This document shows, in pieces, positions 34,168 through 43,439 of a stretch of DNA of 64,000 bases (positions within the stretch are counted from its first letter, which is position 1; each line of letters begins with the position of its first letter). The notes below the pieces were generated by a model that saw only the letters and a list, made by a program, of their open reading frames with translations, made no database searches and was not told where the DNA came from. This stretch comes from Nocardioides aurantiacus (GTDB lineage: Bacteria; Actinomycetota; Actinomycetes; Propionibacteriales; Nocardioidaceae), in the NCBI RefSeq assembly GCF_003752505.1, contig NZ_RKHO01000001.1:3844001-3908000 (forward strand). The letters run 5' to 3'. Both the position numbers and the translations under genes were made by a program.

Positions 34168-36303
34168 GTGCGAACCGCCAGCCCGACGACCCGCGTGCTG
34201 GCGGTGGTGGCACTCCTGGTGGCCCCGCTCGTCGGCGTCGCGCTCGGGGGCGCGACCGACCCGGCCGTCGCGGTCGAGGAGCCCGCGGCCACGCCGCTCA
34301 CGGTGCGGCTGGACTCGATGTCCCCGGCGGTGCTGCCCCGCCGGGGCAGCATCACCCTGGAGGGCAGCGTCAGCAACGACTCCGAGGAGGACTGGGACGA
34401 CGTCAACGTCACGCCGTTCTCCTCCACCACCCCGCTGACCACCCGCGAGGACCTGGCGCTCGCCGCGCAGACCCCGGAGCAGACGACCGTGGGCGAGCGG
34501 CTGGACGTCTTCGACGCGGTCGGCGACCTCGGTCCCGGGGAGTCGGCCGACTTCGCCGTGCGCGTCCCGGTCGGCGAGCTCCCGATCTCCGGCGACCCCG
34601 GGGCCTACTGGATCGGCGTCCACGCGCTCGGCACCGACGCCGCGGGCCGCGACGCCGTCGCCGACGGCCGGGCCCGCACGTTCGTCCCGCTGCTCACCCC
34701 GCGCCAGGCCCGCAGCGCCTCGGTCCCCGTCTCGCTCGTGCTGCCGCTGCGTCAGGCCGCCCGGCGCGCGGCCGACGGCAGCCTCGACGACCCGCAGCAG
34801 TGGGTCGACCTCAGCGCCGAGGAGGGCCGGCTGACGCGTCTCGCCGACCTCGCCGCCACGGCCGGCGACCGGCCGCTGACCTGGCTCGCCGACCCGGCGG
34901 TGCTCGACGCCCTCAGCGACCTCGGCCGGGGCAACCCGCCGGTCTCCCTCGAGACCCGCTCCGAGGGGAGCGACGAGGGGTCCGAGGAGGACGACCCGGA
35001 GGAGTCGCCCGCCCCGTCCGGCGGCAGCGACGCCGCCGGCGTGCCCGACGGGGCCGCAGCCGAGCGCGCCCGCGCGCTGGTGCAGCGCCTCCGCGACGAG
35101 CTGGACTCCCGCGACCTCCTCACCCTCCCGTACGCCGACCCGGACGCCGCCGCCCTGGCCCGTCGCCGTCCGCCGCTGCTCGCCCGGGCGGCCACGCTGT
35201 CCGAGCGGCGCACGGCCGCCCGCGACCTGGTGGGCCGCGCCGTCGTCGCCCCGCCGGGCGGGTTCTTCGACCCCGAGCTGGTCGAGGCCCTGCCCGAGGA
35301 CGAGGACCTGCTGCTCAGCGACCAGGGCGAGCTCGCGCTCTCGCCCGCCTCGACCCTCGACGGCCGCCGCCTGACCCTCGCCGACGCCCGCACCTCCGCC
35401 GGCGGACCCGCCCCGGTCTCCGGCACCGACCCCCTGGCCCTGCGGCAGCGGGTCCTCGCCGAGGCGGCCACGCAGGTCGTGGCCGGCGACGAGGTGCGCC
35501 CGATCGTGGTCACGCTGCCGCAGCGCTGGGACCCGGGCGCGGCCTGGCGCGAGGCCGACCTCTTCGACGGGCTCGACACCGGCTGGGTGCGGTTCGCCGC
35601 GCTGCCCTCCGGCGGCACGGCGTACGACGGGCAGCTGCCGTACCCGCGCTCGCAGCGGGCCGCCGAGATCGGCACCGACAACCTGCGCGCCGCCGTCGAG
35701 CTGGCCGCGGCCGGCCGCACGCTGAGCGACCTGCTGACCGGCGAGGACGACGTGTCCGACGACCTGCTCGGGGCCTCGCTCCAGGCCGTGTCCTACAGCG
35801 CCCGCCGACTGCCACGCCTCAACGTCGAGCGCACCGACGCCCTCGCCGCCGCCGCCCGGGGCGAGCTGGCGCGGGTCCGGGTGACCGGCAACGACCTGGT
35901 CTCGCTGTCCAGCGGCTCGGGCGACGTCACCGTCACCGTCGTCAACGACCTCGAGCAGCCGGTGACCGTCGGCCTGCGCGTGGAGACCGACGCCGAGGTC
36001 GAGATCGACACCGGCGAGGCCGTCCAGCTCGGCCCCGGCCAGCGCTCCACGGCCCGGCTGCCCGTGCGCAGCTCCGACGGCGTCCACGAGGTGACGATGC
36101 AGCCGGTCACCAGCGACGGCGCGGCCGTCGGGGAGCCCTTCACCTTCAGCCTGCGCACCAGCGAGGTGGGCCGCGTCATCTGGGTGGTCATCGCCGCCGG
36201 CGGCGTGCTGCTCGCCGTGATGATCGCCCGCCGCGTCGTGCTCCGGCTGCGCAGCCGCCACCGGCGCGAGCGACCCACCGACCCCGCGAAGGACGTGCCG
36301 TGA
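34168..36303 (+). CDS. DUF6049 family secreted, membrane-anchored protein
   Basis: A 711-residue protein with an N-terminal signal peptide (residues 1-35, LAVVALLVAPLVGVALGG), a large extracytoplasmic region and one C-terminal membrane helix (VIWVVIAAGGVLLAVMIA) with a basic tail. It has a beta-rich N-terminal domain, an acidic low-complexity spacer (about 270-300) and a later Ig-like domain (GDVTVTVVNDLEQPVTVGLR). It occupies the place of Rv3909 in mycobacteria, always next to murJ, so a role in cell-wall assembly is likely but not shown. The GTG start is 7 nt after TAGCAT (34155-34160). Its stop overlaps murJ (GTGA). Confidence 0.87.
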   Translation: MRTASPTTRVLAVVALLVAPLVGVALGGATDPAVAVEEPAATPLTVRLDSMSPAVLPRRGSITLEGSVSNDSEEDWDDVNVTPFSSTTPLTTREDLALAAQTPEQTTVGERLDVFDAVGDLGPGESADFAVRVPVGELPISGDPGAYWIGVHALGTDAAGRDAVADGRARTFVPLLTPRQARSASVPVSLVLPLRQAARRAADGSLDDPQQWVDLSAEEGRLTRLADLAATAGDRPLTWLADPAVLDALSDLGRGNPPVSLETRSEGSDEGSEEDDPEESPAPSGGSDAAGVPDGAAAERARALVQRLRDELDSRDLLTLPYADPDAAALARRRPPLLARAATLSERRTAARDLVGRAVVAPPGGFFDPELVEALPEDEDLLLSDQGELALSPASTLDGRRLTLADARTSAGGPAPVSGTDPLALRQRVLAEAATQVVAGDEVRPIVVTLPQRWDPGAAWREADLFDGLDTGWVRFAALPSGGTAYDGQLPYPRSQRAAEIGTDNLRAAVELAAAGRTLSDLLTGEDDVSDDLLGASLQAVSYSARRLPRLNVERTDALAAAARGELARVRVTGNDLVSLSSGSGDVTVTVVNDLEQPVTVGLRVETDAEVEIDTGEAVQLGPGQRSTARLPVRSSDGVHEVTMQPVTSDGAAVGEPFTFSLRTSEVGRVIWVVIAAGGVLLAVMIARRVVLRLRSRHRRERPTDPAKDVP

Positions 36304-38042
36304 GCACCCCCACCGACCCGTCCACGGATCCCCCCGGGGGCCCGCCCGAGGACCGACCGGAGGGGCGCACCGCCCCGCGGCACACCGCAGCGGCGATCCT
36401 CTCCTCCAGCGCCGTGATGGCCGCCGGCACGGTGGTCTCGCGGATGAGCGGGCTGGTGCGCGGCATCCTGCTGGCCGCCGCCCTGGGCGTCGGCCTGCAC
36501 GCCGACGTGTTCAACATCGCCAACACGGTGCCGAACATGCTCTACATCCTGCTGGCCGGCGGCGTGGTCAACGCCGTGCTGGTGCCCCAGCTGGTGCGGG
36601 CGATGAAGGACGACCCCGACGGCGGCGACGCCTACACCAACCGGATCATGACGCTGGCCGCGCTGTTCCTCGGCGTGGTCACCGTGCTGCTCGTGGTCGC
36701 CGCCCCGCTGCTGATGCGGCTCTTCCTCGACGACCGCTTCTACGACCCCGACCGCCAGGCGCAGCTGGACTCCGTGGTGGCCTTCGCCCGCTACTGCCTG
36801 CCGCAGGTCTTCTTCTACGGCATGTTCGTGCTCGTCGGGCAGGTGCTCAACGCCCGCGGCCGGTTCGGCCCGATGATGTGGGCGCCCATCGCCAACAACG
36901 TGATCGCGGTCGGCGTGCTGGTCGTCTACCTCGTGCTGCACGGCGGTGCGCGCGGTCCCGAGCTCCAGGGCGGCTTCACGCCCGGTCAGGAGCTGCTGCT
37001 CGGCGTCGGGTCGACGGTCGGCATCGTGGTCCAGCTGCTGGTGCTGGTGCCCTACCTGCGCTCGGCGGGCTTCCGGTTCCGGCCCCGCTTCGACTTCCGC
37101 GGCGCCGGCCTGGGCCACACCCTGCGGCTGGGCCTGTGGACGGTGCTGTTCGTCATCGTCAACCAGGTCGCCTACACCGTCGTGGTGCGGCTGGCGAGCA
37201 GCGGCACCGTGGAGTCCGGCCCCGGCGCGTCGGGCGAGGGCACCGGCTACACGATCTACTCCAACTCCTTCGTGCTCACGATGGTGCCCCACTCGATCAT
37301 CACCGTCTCGCTGGCCACCGCGGTGCTGCCGCTGCTCTCCCAGCACGCGAGCGACGGCGACGTCGCCGCCATCGGGCGCCAGGTCTCCCGCACGCTGCGC
37401 TCGGCGCTGGCCCTCGTGGTCCCCGTCGCGGTGCTGTACGCCGTGATGGCGCTCGACCTCGCCCAGGTGATCTGGGGGTACGGCGCCGCGAGCCGCGACT
37501 ACGCCAGCTTCGCCCCGACGCTGGCGCTGTTCGGGATCGGGCTGGTGCTCTTCACCGCCCACTACCTCGCGCTGCGCGGCTTCTACGCCCTCGAGCAGAC
37601 CCGGCGGGTGTTCTGGATCCAGTGCGTCGTGGCCGGCGTCAACATCGTGGCGGCGCTGCTGCTGGTGCCCGGCGCTCCCCCCGGCGAGACCGCACCCCGC
37701 CTGGTGATCGCCTACGCCTGCGCCTACGCCGCCGGTGTCGTGGTGTCCTACACCGTCCTCGCACGCACCGTGGGTGACCTCGCCGGTCGCCAGGTGCTGC
37801 GCTTCCTGGTCCGGCTGGCGCTGGCCGTCGGGCTCGCCGCGCTGCTGGCGCTGGGCGTCCGCGAGGGGCTCGACGCGCTGCTGCCCCGGGGCGGCCCGCT
37901 GCTGGCCCTGCTACCGCTGGCGGTCGTCGGCACGGCGTACCTCGGCTGCTACCTCGGGCTCGCCCGGCTGCTGCGGATCGGGGAGGTGAACGACGTCATG
38001 GCGCTCGTGCTGCGCCGTCTCCGACCGGGGACGCGGGCCTGA
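36300..38042 (+). CDS. murJ: Lipid II flippase MurJ
   Basis: A 580-residue MviN/MurJ flippase with 14 predicted helices. It carries the family motifs TVVSRMSGLVRGILLAAALG, NTVPNMLYILLAGGVVNAVLVPQL (in parts) and NSFVLTMVPHSIITVSLATAVLP. It moves lipid II across the membrane for peptidoglycan synthesis. In mycobacteria the same protein carries a C-terminal pseudokinase and an extracellular domain; here MurJ ends at the membrane domain and these parts are coded by the next gene. The GTG start overlaps the DUF6049 stop codon. Confidence 0.96.
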   Translation: MSTPTDPSTDPPGGPPEDRPEGRTAPRHTAAAILSSSAVMAAGTVVSRMSGLVRGILLAAALGVGLHADVFNIANTVPNMLYILLAGGVVNAVLVPQLVRAMKDDPDGGDAYTNRIMTLAALFLGVVTVLLVVAAPLLMRLFLDDRFYDPDRQAQLDSVVAFARYCLPQVFFYGMFVLVGQVLNARGRFGPMMWAPIANNVIAVGVLVVYLVLHGGARGPELQGGFTPGQELLLGVGSTVGIVVQLLVLVPYLRSAGFRFRPRFDFRGAGLGHTLRLGLWTVLFVIVNQVAYTVVVRLASSGTVESGPGASGEGTGYTIYSNSFVLTMVPHSIITVSLATAVLPLLSQHASDGDVAAIGRQVSRTLRSALALVVPVAVLYAVMALDLAQVIWGYGAASRDYASFAPTLALFGIGLVLFTAHYLALRGFYALEQTRRVFWIQCVVAGVNIVAALLLVPGAPPGETAPRLVIAYACAYAAGVVVSYTVLARTVGDLAGRQVLRFLVRLALAVGLAALLALGVREGLDALLPRGGPLLALLPLAVVGTAYLGCYLGLARLLRIGEVNDVMALVLRRLRPGTRA

Positions 38043-38143
38043 GCCGGTCCCGCTCAACCCGCCCCGGGTCTCGCCCGGGGTCCTACGATGGGCTCGGCGC
38101 GCCCGGCCGCACCCGGCCCGCGCCCGTCGCCGAGAGGAGTGTC

Positions 38144-40081
38144 GTGACCACCGGAAGCCACGGCGCCGGCACCCTCCTCGCGGGCCGCTACCGCTTCGAG
38201 GACCTGCTCACCGAGCACGCCGGGGCGCACTTCTGGCGAGCCACCGACACCGTCCTGGCCCGCTCGGTGGCGATCCACGCCGTCCCGAGCGACGACCCCC
38301 GCGCCCGCTCCCTCATGGAGGCCGCCCGGCTCTCGGCCACCGTCAACGACTCCCACCTGCTGCGCGTGCTCGACGCCGACGACGACGGCGAGCTCGCCTG
38401 GGTGGTCAACGAGTGGGGCGAGGGCCTCTCGCTCGACCTGATGCTCCAGCGCGGCGTGCTCGCGCCCGAGCGGGCCGCCTGGCTGACCCGCGAGGTCGCC
38501 GAGGCCGTCGCCGCGGGCCACCGCCAGGGCGTCGCCCACGGTCGCCTCAACCCCGAGGCCGTCCTGGTCACCCACGCCGGCGGCGTGAAGCTGATCGGCT
38601 ACGTCGTGGACGCCAGCCTCCACCCGCCCGTGACCGGCGACCCGCTCTACGGCGCCCTCGACGAGCGCCGCGCCGACGTCGTCAACCTCGGTGCGCTGCT
38701 CTTCGCCTCGCTGACCGGCCGCTGGCCGGGCGTCGCTCCGTCCACGGTGCCCGCCCCGCCGGGGGAGTCCCACCGTCCGCTGCGTCCCCGCCAGGTGCGT
38801 GCCGGGGTCCCCCGGGTCCTCGACGCCATCTGCGACCAGGTGCTGCAGCCCGAGGGCTCCCACCACGTCCACCTCACCACCGCCCACGAGGTCGCCGCGG
38901 CGCTGGCCGACTTCACCGGCGGCGTCGGGGCCGTCGAGCCCGTGGCCCTGGCCGCGATGCACGCCGAGCCGACCGTCGCCGTCCCGGCCCCGACCGACGA
39001 CCCGACCGACAACGGCCGCGACGACACGGGCGACGAGCCGACCCGGGCGGTGCCCGACCCACGCCAGGAACCCCCCGAGGACCCTGAGGCCACCCAGCTC
39101 TCCGAGGCCGTCCCGCACGGCCGTCCCGGACCGGCCATGGAGCACACCGCCCTGCACCGCGAGCCGCTGGAGAGCCCCGACTCGCTGCGCCCGATGCAGG
39201 CCCCCGACGTGGTGCCGCCCCCGCCGCCCTTCGAGGACTCCCCCGAGCGGCCGCTGTTCTCCACCACCGAGCGCCGCGTCCCGGCAGGCGCCGCCGCCCA
39301 CCACGAGCCGACCGAGCGGTGGGACACCCCCACCGGCTCCCACCGAGCGGCCTCCCACACCGGCTCCCACCAGACCGCCACCCACGGGGGCGGCTCGGGG
39401 TCGGGGCCCGAGAGCTGGCTGTTCACCGACAGCGACCCGGCGCCGGCCCAGGGCAACGGCCACGAGGGCCGCGGCTGGCTGCGCACCGCCGTGGTCGTCG
39501 GGGTGGTGCTGGTGACGCTGGTCGCGATGGCCGTCGCCTTCACCCTGGGCCGCCAGGACGGCAGCGTGCTCAGCGGCATCACCGGGGGCGACGACGACCC
39601 GACGCAGGCCTCGCAGACCCCCAGCCAGCGCCTCGAGGTCGCCTCGGTCGAGGACTTCGACCCCGAGGGCGACCCGTCCGACGAGAACCCCGAAGAGGCC
39701 CCCGCCGCGATCGACGGGGACCCCGCCACCGCCTGGACGACCGTCACCTACCGCAACCGCCCCGACCTCGGCGGCCTCAAGGCCGGCGTCGGGCTGATGC
39801 TCGACCTCGGCGAGGACCGCGAGGTCGGCTCGGTCACCGTCCGCTTCGCCAGCAGCCCCACCTCCTTCGAGGTGTACGCCGCCCCCCGCGGCGTCACCGC
39901 GTTCCCGACCGCCGTCTCCGAGATGGACAGGGTCGCCACCCGCGACGCCGCCCCCGCCCGGGCCGCGGTGGAGCTCGACCCCCGTCCCAGCACCCGCTAC
40001 CTGCTGGTGTGGCTGACCGAGCTGCCGCCCGCCGACGGCGGCTACCAGGGCGCGATCGCGGAGATCGCCGTCCGGTCGTGA
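38144..40081 (+). CDS. Pseudokinase with transmembrane helix and discoidin-like sensor domain
   Basis: A 645-residue protein. Residues about 12-260 have a Ser/Thr-kinase fold with the key residues lost: the Gly-rich loop reads LLTEHAGAHFWRA, VAIK is VAIH, the HRD-x-K-x-x-N loop is HGRLNPEAVL, and DFG is IGY. A long disordered, acidic/proline-rich linker (about 265-435) carries candidate phosphosites. A membrane helix is at about 446-466. The outside domain (about 500-645) resembles a discoidin/galactose-binding fold. It matches the C-terminal parts of mycobacterial MviN, which bind FhaA and regulate wall synthesis. TACGAT upstream is a possible -10. Confidence 0.87.
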   Translation: MTTGSHGAGTLLAGRYRFEDLLTEHAGAHFWRATDTVLARSVAIHAVPSDDPRARSLMEAARLSATVNDSHLLRVLDADDDGELAWVVNEWGEGLSLDLMLQRGVLAPERAAWLTREVAEAVAAGHRQGVAHGRLNPEAVLVTHAGGVKLIGYVVDASLHPPVTGDPLYGALDERRADVVNLGALLFASLTGRWPGVAPSTVPAPPGESHRPLRPRQVRAGVPRVLDAICDQVLQPEGSHHVHLTTAHEVAAALADFTGGVGAVEPVALAAMHAEPTVAVPAPTDDPTDNGRDDTGDEPTRAVPDPRQEPPEDPEATQLSEAVPHGRPGPAMEHTALHREPLESPDSLRPMQAPDVVPPPPPFEDSPERPLFSTTERRVPAGAAAHHEPTERWDTPTGSHRAASHTGSHQTATHGGGSGSGPESWLFTDSDPAPAQGNGHEGRGWLRTAVVVGVVLVTLVAMAVAFTLGRQDGSVLSGITGGDDDPTQASQTPSQRLEVASVEDFDPEGDPSDENPEEAPAAIDGDPATAWTTVTYRNRPDLGGLKAGVGLMLDLGEDREVGSVTVRFASSPTSFEVYAAPRGVTAFPTAVSEMDRVATRDAAPARAAVELDPRPSTRYLLVWLTELPPADGGYQGAIAEIAVRS

Positions 40082-40100
40082 GCCGGGTCGGGGTCGAGGG

Positions 40101-40724
40101 ATGACCCGCGACGACCGGACGCTGCTCCGGGCCCACGTCGACGGCGACCCGACCGCCTTCGCCGAGCTCGTCACCCGGCACCGCGACCGGTTGTGGGCGG
40201 TCGCGCTGCGCACCACGGGCCACCGCGAGGAAGCCGCCGACGCCCTCCAGGACGCGCTGGTGGCCGCCCACCGCAAGGCCGCGACCTACCGCGGCGAGGC
40301 CGCCGTCACCACCTGGCTGCACCGGATCGTGGTCAACGCCTGCCTCGACCGGATCCGCCGCTCCCGGGTCCGCGCGGCCGACCCGCTGCCCGACGACCTC
40401 GGTGAGCACCCGCCTCCCGGAGCCGCCCGTGCCGACCCGGCGCCCGGCCCGGAGGAGGCCGTCCTGGCCCGCGAGACCCACGACCGGGTGCTCGCGGCGC
40501 TGGCCACGCTGCCGCCCGAGCAGCGCGCCTGCCTGGTGCTGGTCGACATGGAGGCCCGACCGCTGGCCGAGGTGGCCGAGGTCCTCGGGGTGCCGGTCGG
40601 CACCGTGAAGAGCCGGTGCGCCCGGGGCCGGGCGAGGCTCGCCGCCCTCCTGGGCGAGGACCGGCCACCCGGAACCGTCCCGCCCCCGCCCGCGTCCCAC
40701 CACCGAGGAGGTGACCCCCGATGA
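40101..40724 (+). CDS. sigM: ECF RNA polymerase sigma factor, SigM type
   Basis: A 207-residue extracytoplasmic-function sigma factor. Region 2 is AFAELVTRHRDRLWAVALRT with EEAADALQDALVAAHRKAATY and WLHRIVVNACLDRIRR; region 4 is LPPEQRACLVLVDMEARPLA with VPVGTVKSRCARGRARL. Gene order (murJ, pseudokinase, this gene, anti-sigma factor, trxB) equals that around mycobacterial sigM. The stop overlaps the next ATG (ATGA), the usual sigma/anti-sigma coupling. A pro-rich C-terminal tail of about 20 residues follows region 4. Confidence 0.92.
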   Translation: MTRDDRTLLRAHVDGDPTAFAELVTRHRDRLWAVALRTTGHREEAADALQDALVAAHRKAATYRGEAAVTTWLHRIVVNACLDRIRRSRVRAADPLPDDLGEHPPPGAARADPAPGPEEAVLARETHDRVLAALATLPPEQRACLVLVDMEARPLAEVAEVLGVPVGTVKSRCARGRARLAALLGEDRPPGTVPPPPASHHRGGDPR

Positions 40725-41446
40725 CCGGCTCCGACGACCCCGACGACCAGAACCCCGACCAGGACCCCGAGCAGACCCCTGAGCAGACCCCCGAGCAGAC
40801 CGAGGACCGGTTCGACCCGGCCGAGCAGGACCGTGTCCGGGCCCTCCTCGCCGACCTCGGCAGCGGCGGCTCCCACCCGCCCGGCCCGGTGCCCGACGAC
40901 GTCGCCGCCCGTCTGGACGCGACCCTGGCCGGGCTCGGCGCCGCCACCCGGACCTCCACCCCTGCCCACACCCCCGCCCGCACCCCCGCCCGCACTCCCG
41001 CCCGACGCCGACGCCGCGACCTGCTCGTCGCCGCGGCCGTGGTCGTGGTGCTCGGGGCAGGCGGCGTCACCGCGACGACGCTGGTCCGCGGCCAGGACGC
41101 GGGGACGAGCAGCAGCGCCGGGTCGAGCGCCGACGCGGGCGGGACGAGCCAGGAGGAGGCGACCGCGGTGCCCGACCTCACCCGCACCCGATTCGCGGCC
41201 CGGGCGGCCGCCGCGCTGCAGCGTCCGGCCGCCGGCCCGGAGTCGGGCAGCGCCGCCCGCTCGGGCCTGCTCGCCGGGTGCACGCCCCCGCCCGGTCGCG
41301 GCACCCTGCGTCCGGTCACCTTCGAGGGCGAGCCGGCGGTGCTGGTCGGACGCCCCGCCCGGGACGGTCGACAGGTCGTGGAGGCGTGGACCTGCGACGG
41401 CTCGCGGGTGCTGGCCCGCACCCGGCTCGCCACGCCCCCCTCCTGA
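40721..41446 (+). CDS. Putative SigM anti-sigma factor, single-pass membrane protein
   Basis: A 241-residue protein with a cytoplasmic N-terminus (residues 1-100), one membrane helix (DLLVAAAVVVVLGAGGVTATTLV) and an extracytoplasmic Ser/Ala-rich region with two cysteines near the C-terminus. No zinc-binding HxxxCxxC motif is visible, so it is not a ZAS-type anti-sigma factor. Position and 4-bp overlap with sigM suggest the role filled by RsmA in mycobacteria. Short repeats (EQTP and TPAR units) lie in the N-terminal part. Confidence 0.75.
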   Translation: MTGSDDPDDQNPDQDPEQTPEQTPEQTEDRFDPAEQDRVRALLADLGSGGSHPPGPVPDDVAARLDATLAGLGAATRTSTPAHTPARTPARTPARRRRRDLLVAAAVVVVLGAGGVTATTLVRGQDAGTSSSAGSSADAGGTSQEEATAVPDLTRTRFAARAAAALQRPAAGPESGSAARSGLLAGCTPPPGRGTLRPVTFEGEPAVLVGRPARDGRQVVEAWTCDGSRVLARTRLATPPS

Positions 41447-41463
41447 CCGGGAGACTCAGCGGC

Positions 41464-42279
41464 ATGAGCCAGCCCGCGCCCCCGCGCCGCCACGTCCGCA
41501 GCCGCGTCGAGCTCGAGGTCCGCGAACCGGCCCAGCTGGTGTGGTCGGTCGCGGTCGCCACCGGGCCCGAGCTCGCCGAGGAGACGCTCACCGTCACCGT
41601 CGACGACCAACCGGTGGAGGTCGAGGAGCACCACGTCGCCGACGGGGGCCGCCTCCACGTCTGCACCGCGCCCGTCGGTCGCCTGGTGATGTCCTACGAC
41701 GCCCTGGTGACCGGCCGCGCCGAGCCCGCGTCCGTCGACCCGGTCGACGACATCGTCTACCGCCGCCCCAGCCGCTACGCCGAGTCCGACGAGCTCGGCC
41801 CGACCGCCTGGGCGCAGTTCGCCCAGCTCGAGGGCAAGGCGCTGCTCGACGCGGTCAGCTCCTGGGTCGGCACCCAGCTCTACTACGTCAGCGGCTCCAG
41901 CCGCCCCACCGACGGGGCGACCCAGACGCTGCTGGCCCGGCAGGGCGTGTGCCGCGACTTCGCCCACCTCGTGACCGCGATGCTGCGCGCCCGCAACGTG
42001 CCCGCCCGCCTGGTCTCGGTCTACGCGCCCGGGCTGTCGCCCATGGACTTCCACGCGGTCGTCGAGGCCGCCATCGACGGGCAGTGGCGCGTCGTGGACG
42101 CCACCACCCTGGCGCCGCGACCCACCCTGGTCCGCATCGCCACCGGCCGGGACGCCTCGGACACCGCGTTCCTCACCACCCAGTCCGGACGCACCGACCT
42201 GGTCTCGATGAAGGTCGAGGCCACGGCCGAGCCGGCGCTGCCCGACGACGACCTCACGCACCTCGTCAGCCTCACCTGA
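41464..42279 (+). CDS. Transglutaminase-like (cysteine protease fold) family protein
   Basis: A 271-residue protein with an N-terminal beta domain (about 1-95) and a transglutaminase core. The catalytic triad is visible: Cys in [10 protein letters not shown], His in MDFHAVVEA and Asp in VVDATTLAP. No signal peptide is seen. Substrates of this bacterial group are unknown; some act as peptidases or peptide ligases. It sits between the sigM-anti-sigma pair and the thioredoxin genes, a place with no counterpart in the mycobacterial locus. Confidence 0.88.
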   Translation: MSQPAPPRRHVRSRVELEVREPAQLVWSVAVATGPELAEETLTVTVDDQPVEVEEHHVADGGRLHVCTAPVGRLVMSYDALVTGRAEPASVDPVDDIVYRRPSRYAESDELGPTAWAQFAQLEGKALLDAVSSWVGTQLYYVSGSSRPTDGATQTLLARQGVCRDFAHLVTAMLRARNVPARLVSVYAPGLSPMDFHAVVEAAIDGQWRVVDATTLAPRPTLVRIATGRDASDTAFLTTQSGRTDLVSMKVEATAEPALPDDDLTHLVSLT

Positions 42280-42297
42280 CGCGAGCGCCCCCGCTCC

Positions 42298-42323
42298 GGA
42301 ACAAGCCCTGCCTAGGATGCGTT
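42298..42323 (+). promoter_or_regulatory. SigR/SigH-type promoter before trxB
   Basis: GGAAC (42298-42302), an 18-bp spacer and GTT (42321-42323) match the GGAAT/C-N18-GTT consensus of the thiol-stress sigma factor SigR. trxBA is a core SigR target in actinobacteria. A housekeeping-type TAGGAT at 42313-42318 lies inside the spacer, so two overlapping promoters are possible. Confidence 0.75.
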
Positions 42324-42342
42324 CTCACCCCCGACGCATCCT
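42314..42342 (+). repeat. 9-bp perfect inverted repeat in the trxB leader
   Basis: AGGATGCGT (42314-42322) and ACGCATCCT (42334-42342) are complementary around an 11-nt loop. The left arm overlaps both putative -10 elements, so this may be an operator or an mRNA hairpin ahead of trxB. Confidence 0.6.
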
Positions 42343-42364
42343 CGAACCCCTCTGGAGCAGTGCA

Positions 42365-43351
42365 GTGAGCGAGACCAGCGAGACCCGCAACGTGATCATC
42401 GTCGGGTCCGGCCCGGCCGGTTACACCGCCGCGACGTACGCCGCGCGCGCCAACCTGGCCCCCCTCGTCTTCGAGGGCTCGGTCACCGCCGGCGGGGCGC
42501 TGATGAACACCACCGAGGTCGAGAACTTCCCCGGCTTCCGCGACGGCATCCAGGGCCCGCAGCTGATGGACGAGATGCGCGCCCAGGCCGAGCGCTTCGG
42601 CGCCGAGCTGGTCGCCGACGACGTCATCGAGCTCGACCTGACCGGCGAGACCAAGATCGTGCGCACCGAGGAGGGCACCTTCACGGCCCGCGCGGTGATC
42701 CTGGCCACCGGCTCGGGCTACCGCAAGCTCGGCATCCCCGACGAGGACCGGCTCTCGGGCCACGGCGTCTCCTGGTGCGCGACCTGCGACGGCTTCTTCT
42801 TCCGCGAGCAGCACATCGCGGTCGTCGGCGGCGGCGACTCCGCCATCGAGGAGGCCACCTTCCTCTCCCGCTTCGGCTCCAAGGTCACCCTGATCCACCG
42901 CCGCGGCGAGCTGCGCGCCTCGAAGATCATGCAGGAGCGGGCCTTCGCCGACCCCAAGATCGAGTTCGCCTGGAACTCCGAGGTCAGCGCCATCCACGGC
43001 GAGGACAAGGTCACCGGCGTGACGCTGCGCGACACCGAGACCGGCGAGGAGCGTCACCTCGACGCCACCGGGCTGTTCGTGGCCATCGGTCACGACCCGC
43101 GCTCGGAACTGCTGCACGGCCAGGTCCGGCTCGACGACGAGGGCTACGTGCTCGTCGACGCCCCCGGCACCAAGACCAACGTCTCCGGCGTCTTCGCCTG
43201 CGGCGACCTCGTCGACCACGTCTACCGCCAGGCCATCACCGCCGCCGGCACCGGCTGCGCGGCCGCGCTCGACGCCGAGCGCTTCCTGGCCGACCTCGAC
43301 TTCGCGGAGATCACCTCGGCCGGCGCCGCCACCGTCGGCGCGGGCGCCTGA
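42365..43351 (+). CDS. trxB: Thioredoxin reductase
   Basis: A 328-residue FAD/NADPH flavoenzyme that reduces thioredoxin. FAD motif [12 protein letters not shown] at the N-terminus, redox-active CATCDG, NADPH motif [12 protein letters not shown] and the closing [14 protein letters not shown] are all present. The GTG start gives standard length; about 45 nt of leader separate it from the putative promoter. It is followed by trxA 88 bp downstream. Confidence 0.97.
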   Translation: MSETSETRNVIIVGSGPAGYTAATYAARANLAPLVFEGSVTAGGALMNTTEVENFPGFRDGIQGPQLMDEMRAQAERFGAELVADDVIELDLTGETKIVRTEEGTFTARAVILATGSGYRKLGIPDEDRLSGHGVSWCATCDGFFFREQHIAVVGGGDSAIEEATFLSRFGSKVTLIHRRGELRASKIMQERAFADPKIEFAWNSEVSAIHGEDKVTGVTLRDTETGEERHLDATGLFVAIGHDPRSELLHGQVRLDDEGYVLVDAPGTKTNVSGVFACGDLVDHVYRQAITAAGTGCAAALDAERFLADLDFAEITSAGAATVGAGA

Positions 43352-43363
43352 GGCCCGAGGTCC

Positions 43364-43389
43364 GGAAGAAATCCACCCCCCGCGGGGTT
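43364..43389 (+). promoter_or_regulatory. Second, weaker SigR-like promoter before trxA
   Basis: GGAAG (43364-43368), 18 bp and GTT (43387-43389) fit the SigR pattern with one off-consensus base at the fifth position. It would let trxA be induced independently of trxB. Confidence 0.45.
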
Positions 43390-43439
43390 GGGACACCACA
43401 CCCCGCACACCACGAGTCTTCTCGATGAATGGAGCACCC

